A stretch of 7,011 bases of DNA, taken from NCBI GenBank assembly GCA_938007945.1, contig CALLME010000084.1, positions 1 through 7,011 of the forward strand, written 5' to 3'. The translations under genes and the position numbers were made by a program. Of this stretch, positions 1 to 4,535 are shown piece by piece (the stretch's first letter is position 1; each line of letters begins with the position of its first letter). The stretch is from an uncultured Caulobacterales bacterium. Its GTDB lineage: Bacteria; Pseudomonadota; Alphaproteobacteria; Caulobacterales; Maricaulaceae. The notes under the pieces were generated by a model. It was given only the letters and a program-made list of their open reading frames with translations. It was not told where the DNA came from and did no database searches.

Positions 1-1
1 A

Positions 2-430
2 ATTGCAGGCATTTACTCTCTCGGTCTAATGCCTTTCTTGGTGACCTATCTCTGCATTACCTGTATTGCCGCCGCGATTGGCGTGTGGCTGTTTTATGTG
101 CAGCATCAATTTGAAGATGTCATGTGGGACACGGATGAGAACTGGCAAGTCCATGACGCCGCCCTTTACGGCAGTACTCATTATGACCTGCCGCCTGTGC
201 TACGCTGGCTGACGGCCAATATCGGCATCCACCATGTGCATCACCTCTATGCGCGTATCCCCTATTATAATCTCAACAAGATTCTCAAAGCCCATCCTAA
301 GCTCGGCGAAATCCGCCGCCTCACATTGTGGGAAAGTTTTAAGACTGTGCGCTTGAAATTATGGGACGCGAAAGAGCGAAAGCTTGTGACGTACCGCGAA
401 GCGAAGCTCAGCCGCGCGAAAACGGCCTAA
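2..430 (+). CDS. Membrane fatty-acid desaturase, C-terminal part (5' end outside window)
   Basis: The open frame enters from the left edge (first full codon at base 2) and gives 142 residues before TAA. It begins with a hydrophobic membrane stretch, followed by a QHQFE motif at the membrane exit and a late HHVHH box within GIHHVHHLYARIPYYNL. This His-rich box is one of the di-iron ligand clusters of membrane-bound desaturases, which insert a double bond into acyl chains using O2 and an electron donor. QHQFE followed by HHVHH resembles bacterial delta-12/omega-6-like enzymes, but regiospecificity cannot be read here. The first His box (HxxxH) must lie upstream of the window. The end is basic and soluble, as expected for a cytoplasmic tail. 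zapE starts 51 bases after the stop on the same strand; no terminator hairpin with a T-run is visible between them. The family call is confident; the substrate is unknown. Confidence 0.85.
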   Translation: MAGIYSLGLMPFLVTYLCITCIAAAIGVWLFYVQHQFEDVMWDTDENWQVHDAALYGSTHYDLPPVLRWLTANIGIHHVHHLYARIPYYNLNKILKAHPKLGEIRRLTLWESFKTVRLKLWDAKERKLVTYREAKLSRAKTA

Positions 431-481
431 GGCCCCAAATCCGCATAGACGCGCTGCCCTGCCCCCGTTAAACCGAGGGTT

Positions 482-1633
482 ATGATTACGTCCGTCACAG
501 CAGAGCTTAAGCGCCGCATCCGCGCGGGCGACCTGTATGAGGACGACGCGCAGATTGAAGCGGCTGAGGCGTTAGACGACTTGCTGATTCGCATCGAACA
601 GAATCCCGTACGCCAGAAGAGCTTCTTTAACCGCACAGCTGACGCGCCTAAGGGGCTTTATATGTGGGGCGGCGTGGGGCGCGGTAAATCCATGCTGATG
701 GATTGGTTTTTTGAGGCTGCACAGGTTGAGGCAAAGAAACGCGTCCACTTCCACGAATTTATGATGGGCGTTCACGCGCGTATTAATGACTGGCGCAAGC
801 TTGATAAAGCCGCGCGCAAAGCCTCAGATAACTATGTGCGCGGGGCCCTTTTCAACGATAATGCTGATGACCCCATCGCGCCAACCGCCAAAGCCATTGC
901 GCGCGAGGCGGAGCTGCTCTGCTTTGATGAATTTCACGTCACCGATATTACCGACGCCATGATCCTTTCGCGCCTGTTTGAAGCGCTATGGGAGCGCGGC
1001 GTGATTGTCGTCGCGACATCTAATCGCCCGCCGATAGATCTGTATAAAAACGGTCTTAACCGTCCGCTGTTTGAACCCTTTATTGAGATGATGCCGCAGC
1101 ACCTCATCATCCATGAATTTGCAGGCGCAACAGACCACCGCCTGCGCCAGCTTACCGCTGCGCCTGTCTATTACAGCCCGCTCGGCCCAGAGGCTGACGC
1201 AGGGATAGAGGCCGCGTGGCAGCGCCTCATTGGCGGGGCAGAGCCGCATCCGACGACGCTGACCGTGCAGGGGCGCGAGCTACTCCTACGCCGCACCGCC
1301 GCGGGAACAGCGCGCACGAGCTTTACGCGGCTCTGCGCCGACACGCTCGGCGCGGCAGATTACCTGCGCCTCTCCCACGCCTTCCAGACATTGATATTGG
1401 AAAACGTCCCCCAAATGGGCCCCGAAAACCGAAATGAGGCCAAACGCTTCGTCACGCTGATAGACGCGCTCTACGAGACAAGAACCAAACTCGTCATGTC
1501 CGCCGCCGTTGAGCCAAGCGAGTTATATGTCGACGGCACAGGTGCGTTCGAGTTCGAGAGAACCGCGAGCCGGCTGATAGAGATGCGCAGTGAGGCGTAT
1601 TTAGGCGAGCGACGGATTATGGGGGCTGGGTGA
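482..1633 (+). CDS. zapE: AFG1/ZapE-family AAA+-type ATPase (cell division protein ZapE)
   Basis: The 383-residue protein has the family's usual length and motif order: Walker A GGVGRGKS (residues 63-70), the HFHEFM segment (89-94), Walker B LLCFDE (145-150) followed by FHVTDITDAM, a sensor-1 strand VIVVATSNRPP (174-184), and GLNRPLFEPFI (191-201), whose Arg is a candidate arginine finger. The C-terminus ends in the conserved RTASRLIEMRSEAYLGERR. ZapE in E. coli is an ATPase associated with the Z-ring; mitochondrial AFG1/LACE1 relatives act in protein quality control. Which role applies here is inference. ATG 482 is the only plausible start, since an in-frame stop lies at 446-448; the GAGGG just before it is only 2 bases away, so initiation may be weak. 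The stop codon overlaps the ATG of the next gene (TGATG), and a second copy of its 3' end lies at 2733-2807. Confidence 0.92.
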   Translation: MITSVTAELKRRIRAGDLYEDDAQIEAAEALDDLLIRIEQNPVRQKSFFNRTADAPKGLYMWGGVGRGKSMLMDWFFEAAQVEAKKRVHFHEFMMGVHARINDWRKLDKAARKASDNYVRGALFNDNADDPIAPTAKAIAREAELLCFDEFHVTDITDAMILSRLFEALWERGVIVVATSNRPPIDLYKNGLNRPLFEPFIEMMPQHLIIHEFAGATDHRLRQLTAAPVYYSPLGPEADAGIEAAWQRLIGGAEPHPTTLTVQGRELLLRRTAAGTARTSFTRLCADTLGAADYLRLSHAFQTLILENVPQMGPENRNEAKRFVTLIDALYETRTKLVMSAAVEPSELYVDGTGAFEFERTASRLIEMRSEAYLGERRIMGAG

Positions 1634-2703
1634 TGGCAGGAGTTTCATCAGGTCTGATTGGTGGCGTCATTTCCGTTTTTATAATGGCCGCCCTTACACC
1701 GCTTATTAAGAAGGGTTGGAGGAAATGGCATGCGCTAAAATTTCCTAACTATAGTCGTGAATTAAAACAAGCTGAGCTGAATTGGATTAATCGCACATCT
1801 CTAGAACTCGCGCAGGAAAAATCAGATCAAAAATATTCTCGGTGGACATGGCTCTTATCTGGCGGATTAATTCCTGTGTCTGTCGGAATGGGTCTCACTC
1901 TCGTCATTTTAATCGTAGCACTTAATGTTCTGTCAAAAGACGTGCCCACGGATGTCCTCACATGGGTACGTATTCCTATAGGTATCTCGTCAGTCCTAGG
2001 TGTTTTCCTTGGTATTTTCTTAGCTGCAATCGCCATGATTTGGTTTGTCAAACACAACTCTGTGGCGCGAGACTATCTGACATATCAATATGGCTGGGGT
2101 TATGCTTTGCCACGTCAAAGAGGGGTCGAGGAAATAAAGGAAGAACTAGAACATTTTTTGCGCGCGGGAGACCTCGCACATCTACCTAACTATGATAGCG
2201 ACCTGTTTTCCAATCTAATCTTTCACCGCACCGCGCCTGCATGGAAAGGATGGACAATTGGCATAGCTCTTGTGACTAGTGTGTTCTTAGTTCTCGACTC
2301 ACGATTTTATCTAAATGTTTTTCCTGACCGTATCGAAACAAGTCCATATCTTTCTCTGTCAGATAAGGTTTATAGTTACGACGATGTCATTGCAGTTCAC
2401 CGCAAATGCACTTTGGCTAGCAATGACAGAGTCCCCTATCCATCTTTCAAATATGTTGTAGAAATGAGTGATGGCGTGAAAGTGAGTCTTTTAGGCGGAG
2501 AGGACACACCTATTGCAACGGAGCTTTCGGCTATTGAACTGATTACGCCCCAACTCAAAAACGCAACTTTTGAACAAACAATAATTAAGTCTGCGCCCGT
2601 CGTAAAACTCGCGCCTACATCCGAAAACTGCGCAAAGCTGTTGCGTTCATCAAAGCCCAAAAACCAAGCCGAAACATATCGTCGCCTGTTTGATCTGCCT
2701 TGA
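1633..2703 (+). CDS. Multi-pass membrane protein of unknown family, coupled to zapE
   Basis: I do not recognise this 356-residue protein. With the ATG at 1633 (GTG at 1630 is an alternative adding one residue) it overlaps the zapE stop as TGATG, typical of translational coupling. Hydrophobic segments lie near residues 4-25, 73-99, 113-139 and 206-222, giving about four membrane helices. Between the first two is a charged stretch (28-70), and between helices 3 and 4 a polar segment with an acidic helix (VEEIKEELEHFLRAGD, 165-180). The last ~130 residues are soluble and strand-rich, with YSYDDVIAV and a later MSDGVKVSLLGG; this vaguely resembles the PH-like domains of some bacterial membrane proteins, but that is a guess. 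Codons are AT-richer than in zapE or ffh. Its position between zapE and a duplicated zapE tail suggests arrival as cargo with a zapE allele. No catalytic motif was seen. Confidence 0.8.
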   Translation: MAGVSSGLIGGVISVFIMAALTPLIKKGWRKWHALKFPNYSRELKQAELNWINRTSLELAQEKSDQKYSRWTWLLSGGLIPVSVGMGLTLVILIVALNVLSKDVPTDVLTWVRIPIGISSVLGVFLGIFLAAIAMIWFVKHNSVARDYLTYQYGWGYALPRQRGVEEIKEELEHFLRAGDLAHLPNYDSDLFSNLIFHRTAPAWKGWTIGIALVTSVFLVLDSRFYLNVFPDRIETSPYLSLSDKVYSYDDVIAVHRKCTLASNDRVPYPSFKYVVEMSDGVKVSLLGGEDTPIATELSAIELITPQLKNATFEQTIIKSAPVVKLAPTSENCAKLLRSSKPKNQAETYRRLFDLP

Positions 2704-2720
2704 CTTTCCCTACCCGCTTA

Positions 2721-2807
2721 TTCCGTTTAGTACGCACAGCAAGCCGACTTATAGAAATGCGCAGTGAGGCTTACCTTGGCGAGCGGCGCGTCATGTCTGC
2801 GCCCTAA
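2721..2807 (+). pseudogene. Second copy of the zapE 3' end (remnant)
   Basis: From 2733 the sequence reads RTASRLIEMRSEAYLGERR, then VMSAP and TAA at 2805-2807. ZapE residues 360-380 (1559-1621) are the same in 20 of 21 positions, with one Ile/Val change, while DNA identity over the 63 bases is 48/63 and the differences are mostly synonymous. The longest exact match is 14 bases (1583-1596 and 2757-2770). Upstream of 2733 the similarity fades, with only a Phe codon at 2721 still in register, and no start or ATPase domain precedes it. It is therefore the stranded tail of another zapE allele, now separated from any gene body. The protein-level conservation shows that the two copies diverged as working genes before they met. 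Confidence 0.85.
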
Positions 2808-2813
2808 ATCATA

Positions 2814-2829
2814 CCCCCTATTTGGGGGG
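2814..2829. terminator. Possible terminator hairpin after the zapE remnant
   Basis: Five C (2814-2818), a five-base loop TATTT and a G-run (2824-2829) can form a short strong stem seven bases after the remnant's stop. No T-run follows on the + strand, so rho-independent termination is doubtful. Position alone suggests it was the terminator of the older zapE copy. Confidence 0.3.
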
Positions 2830-2840
2830 CCTTGATGAGG

Positions 2841-2874
2841 GTATAGCCAAATATGTTTAGTTCACTAGCTATAC
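2841..2874. repeat. Inverted repeat GTATAGC-N20-GCTATAC
   Basis: Perfect 7-base arms lie at 2841-2847 and 2868-2874 around a 20-base AT-rich centre, some 60 bases upstream of the 120-aa ORF. It could be a regulator site or a stem-loop. No function is known. Confidence 0.45.
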
Positions 2875-2895
2875 GGCGGTAAATTCAATTTAACA

Positions 2896-2919
2896 CTACA
2901 GGTAAATAATCCTCTGTAG
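2896..2919. repeat. Inverted repeat CTACAG-N12-CTGTAG before the 120-aa ORF
   Basis: Perfect 6-base arms lie at 2896-2901 and 2914-2919, 14 bases ahead of the GTG start at 2934. As RNA it would form a stem right next to the weak purine-rich ribosome site (2919-2925); as DNA it has the size of a dimer-binding operator. The choice is open. Confidence 0.4.
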
Positions 2920-2933
2920 AAGAAAGTATAGAC

Positions 2934-3296
2934 GTGCAACTCAGTAGACCCCTCCCCAATGTTCCTTCTGAAACTTCAAATAAGAACTTATCCGAGCTAT
3001 TAACGCAATATAACTTATGTACTTTAAAATTAGAAAAATGTGCCGCGCATATTCCTGGTGATAACACCGATGCGGACAGCGCCATTGTGGAGACAGAAGA
3101 CTCTTACGCGACAAAACAGCAGGCAATTTTAATTGAAGCGTCATCGGCCCCATTAAAGCATGATAATGATATCAAAAATCTACTAAATTTATGGCTCTGC
3201 GAATTACCAGAAGATGCTTGCGAGATGACGCTGCCCGACACACTGATACTATCATTATGCCATCACTACGGCGCGCATCACGCTATGAGGTCATAG
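2934..3296 (+). CDS. Hypothetical protein, 120 aa, convergent with luxR
   Basis: I do not recognise this protein. It starts at GTG 2934, the first usable start after an in-frame stop at 2907, with only a weak AGAAGAAAG-type ribosome site (2919-2925). It is soluble and acidic, with no signal peptide or membrane helix. Its N-terminal part is polar; a helix-like segment LSELLTQYNLCTLKLEKC precedes an acidic linker, and the C-terminal half (KNLLNLWLCELPEDA, then LPDTLILSLCHHYGAHHA) has the amphipathic look of a folded helical domain. Four Cys are scattered without a metal-binding pattern. The last 19 bases overlap the 3' end of the luxR gene on the opposite strand, so the two transcripts would be antisense to each other there. 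Codon choice is AT-rich like luxR. A regulator partner or target is possible, but nothing in the sequence proves it. Confidence 0.5.
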   Translation: MQLSRPLPNVPSETSNKNLSELLTQYNLCTLKLEKCAAHIPGDNTDADSAIVETEDSYATKQQAILIEASSAPLKHDNDIKNLLNLWLCELPEDACEMTLPDTLILSLCHHYGAHHAMRS

Positions 3297-4009
3297 GATA
3301 TAGCTTTGAGCGTCGCTGTCACGCGGTCTGCTGCATCTAGCTTTAGATAGATATTTTTAACGTAGCCCGCGACGGTATTTGGTTTAATTTCAAGTATTAT
3401 GGCGATTTCACTATTCGTCTTTCCTAAGGCTATGAGTTCCACGACTTGTAGTTCTCTGAGCGTAAGACTTACCTTTTGCTGAAACAACTCTTTGAGGACG
3501 ACGTACCGAATATGACTACGGCGAACAAGCGTTTCAACTTGTAACAAAAGCATGTCTTCACAGTCGTTTTTCGATTTGCCAAATGAAATAAAGCTATAGG
3601 TCCAATCATGTTTGTAAAAGCTAGGAACACAGATACCGTCCCCGACCGCATCCATTGCAGCCTGTAGCGTTTTGACATAACCCATATTAATAAAATGTGG
3701 CTCTGATATGAGGTCCGATAGCCAAACCGCGTAACCTCTGTTTACAACAAATTTTGCGACTGGACTTAAATTACTTGAGTATTTCTCTGTCAGAAAATCC
3801 ACAGCTTCTTTTGGTATATTTTTAGTGACGTAAATATGCTTTTTGATTGAGGTTCTGCTGTAAGGCCTCGCATTTTGTACAAGAAGTCTTTGACATCTAA
3901 GTAGATCTTCAAAGGCTTTCAAGACACATTCAATTTTCCTGCAATTATCAATAAAATCGAGATAGTTGAGATAGTCAGAACATGAGTAGCCAAATTTCTT
4001 TTTTATCAC
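3278..4009 (-). CDS. LuxR-family transcriptional regulator (LuxR solo)
   Basis: Starting at GTG 4009 the protein has 243 residues. The N-terminal ~165 residues fit the autoinducer-binding fold (IPKEAVDFLTEKYSSNLSPV, then AVWLSDL and VGDGICVP), and residues 181-243 are a clear LuxR helix-turn-helix: LTLRELQVVELIALGKTNSEIA, then NTVAGYVKNIYLKL and AADRVTATLKA. The residues matching TraR Trp57, Tyr61 and Asp70 read Ala69, Leu73 and Ser82, while Pro71, Trp85 and the Gly of the sGI motif are kept, so classic acyl-homoserine-lactone contacts are mostly lost. No luxI-type synthase is present. I chose GTG 4009 because AAAGG (4018-4022) sits 8 bases upstream; a TTG at 4039 would add ten residues but has poor ribosome-site spacing and runs through an 8-base homopolymer. 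A perfect TATAAT on this strand (4090-4095) and direct repeats lie upstream. The family is certain; the ligand and targets are unknown. Confidence 0.88.
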   Translation of the reverse strand: MIKKKFGYSCSDYLNYLDFIDNCRKIECVLKAFEDLLRCQRLLVQNARPYSRTSIKKHIYVTKNIPKEAVDFLTEKYSSNLSPVAKFVVNRGYAVWLSDLISEPHFINMGYVKTLQAAMDAVGDGICVPSFYKHDWTYSFISFGKSKNDCEDMLLLQVETLVRRSHIRYVVLKELFQQKVSLTLRELQVVELIALGKTNSEIAIILEIKPNTVAGYVKNIYLKLDAADRVTATLKAISYDLIA

Positions 4010-4030
4010 GAGCTTTGCCTTTGGGGGGGG

Positions 4031-4048
4031 CGCTGACAATTCTCAGCG
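4031..4048. promoter_or_regulatory. 18-bp dyad CGCTGA-N6-TCAGCG at the luxR 5' end
   Basis: Perfect 6-base arms lie at 4031-4036 and 4043-4048. Its size is like a lux-box (18-20 bp dyad), so self-regulation by LuxR is possible. On the luxR mRNA it would be a hairpin holding the alternative TTG start (4037-4039) in its loop. Both readings are inference. Confidence 0.45.
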
Positions 4049-4057
4049 TTCTTAATT

Positions 4058-4092
4058 TATATGACCAATTTTAAGAAGATATATGACCAATT
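4058..4092. repeat. Two 13-bp direct repeats TATATGACCAATT, 22 bp apart
   Basis: Identical copies occupy 4058-4070 and 4080-4092. The 22-bp period places both on the same face of the DNA helix, as for paired binding sites of one protein. They lie between the luxR -10 candidate (4090-4095) and the luxR coding start, a position suited to repression or autoregulation. Confidence 0.6.
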
Positions 4093-4095
4093 ATA
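4090..4095 (-). promoter_or_regulatory. Candidate -10 box (TATAAT) for luxR
   Basis: On the minus strand these six bases read TATAAT, a perfect -10 consensus, about 80 bases upstream of the luxR GTG. No good -35 lies 16-18 bases further upstream, so the promoter may depend on an activator. It overlaps the second direct repeat. Confidence 0.4.
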
Positions 4096-4112
4096 CCCTA
4101 AATCAAGAAATG

Positions 4113-4198
4113 TTTCATACCAATATAGAGATTACTATCAATGTCTACGAGGAACAACGCTCTACAGTTCAGTTTAACAATATAGTGATTTTCATACC
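4113..4198. repeat. Interleaved short direct repeats upstream of luxR
   Basis: The 13-mer CAATATAGAGATT (4121-4133) recurs with one change as CAATATAGTGATT (4178-4190), 57 bases apart. TTTCATACC occurs at 4113-4121, before the first copy, and again at 4190-4198, after the second. They extend the repeat-rich tract between luxR and the ffh promoter. No matching family is recognised. Confidence 0.45.
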
Positions 4199-4236
4199 TC
4201 TTTAGATGAGGGGAACTACGGGGTAGACGCCCCCAG

Positions 4237-4265
4237 TTGACACCCTCTCACCCTTCGCCTATAGC
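4237..4265 (+). promoter_or_regulatory. sigma70-type promoter of the ffh leader / ncRNA
   Basis: A perfect -35 TTGACA (4237-4242) and a TATAGC -10 (4260-4265, 4 of 6) are separated by exactly 17 bases. Transcription would start near 4272, about 264 bases before the ffh start codon, giving a long leader. It is the best promoter-like pair I found upstream of the ffh-rpsP operon. Confidence 0.6.
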
Positions 4266-4271
4266 CCGCTC

Positions 4272-4436
4272 ATTCAGCGCAAAGCCATATTTGCGCTCTG
4301 ACCTGTGCGAGCCTCCCGCCTTTGTTTCAAAGGCTCGAGATGATGCAGGCGGGGTCCCGCGGTCGACGTCTACGTCCACCGTGGATTTTGTGGTTGTGCG
4401 CGTCGTAAATGTAGGATTTGGAATTGTTCGACGCAC
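4272..4436 (+). ncRNA. Structured RNA candidate: ffh 5' leader or separate ncRNA
   Basis: Starting at the predicted transcription start, several helices can form: (a) AGCGCAAA (4276-4283) with TTTGCGCT (4290-4297), perfect 8 bp, 6-nt loop; (b) CGAGCCT (4308-4314) with AGGCTCG (4331-4337); (c) CCCGCCT (4315-4321) with AGGCGGG (4347-4353), which interlocks with (b) as an H-type pseudoknot; (d) CCTTTG (4319-4324) with CAAAGG (4328-4333), which excludes (b) and (c); (e) a hairpin at 4361-4380; (f) GTG+CGTCG (4396-4398, 4401-4405) with CGACGCAC (4429-4436), 8 bp with a 2-nt bulge. The competing helices would suit a regulatory switch controlling ffh-rpsP. The SRP RNA apical signature (GGAAG loop region) is absent, so it is not 4.5S RNA; 6S-like identity cannot be settled by eye. 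No coding potential is evident. The stretch 4437-4521 is AT-rich with little pairing. Confidence 0.4.
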
Positions 4437-4535
4437 TTGGCGCTTTGAACGATTGTAAAGCAAAAATTTGGTCCGATTGGAGCAAATTTAGAGAAAAGCC
4501 GAAGCTGTGAGGCCTCGGGATAAGAAGGTGAAGAT

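Noticed and set aside
424..434. Palindrome GGCCTAAGGCC over the desaturase stop codon as a terminator
   Set aside because: The arms are too close to form an RNA loop and no T-run follows.
1634..2732. Insertion sequence or transposon between the two zapE tails
   Set aside because: No transposase, no terminal inverted repeats and no target-site duplication; the repeated part is a diverged coding end.
4058..4198. CRISPR array
   Set aside because: Only two perfect 13-bp copies with a 9-bp gap plus loosely spaced imperfect repeats; no regular spacers and no cas genes.
2934..4236. Complete luxI/luxR quorum-sensing pair
   Set aside because: The 120-aa ORF shows none of the AHL-synthase features and is too short; only the LuxR part is present.
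4272..4436. 4.5S SRP RNA gene next to ffh
   Set aside because: The conserved apical signature with the GGAAG-type loop and AGCAGC was not found on either strand.
4237..4463. Open frames on both strands (about 70 aa each) in the ffh leader
   Set aside because: The + frame would start at the TTG inside the -35 box; both are low-complexity, lack a good ribosome site and overlap the strong RNA helices.
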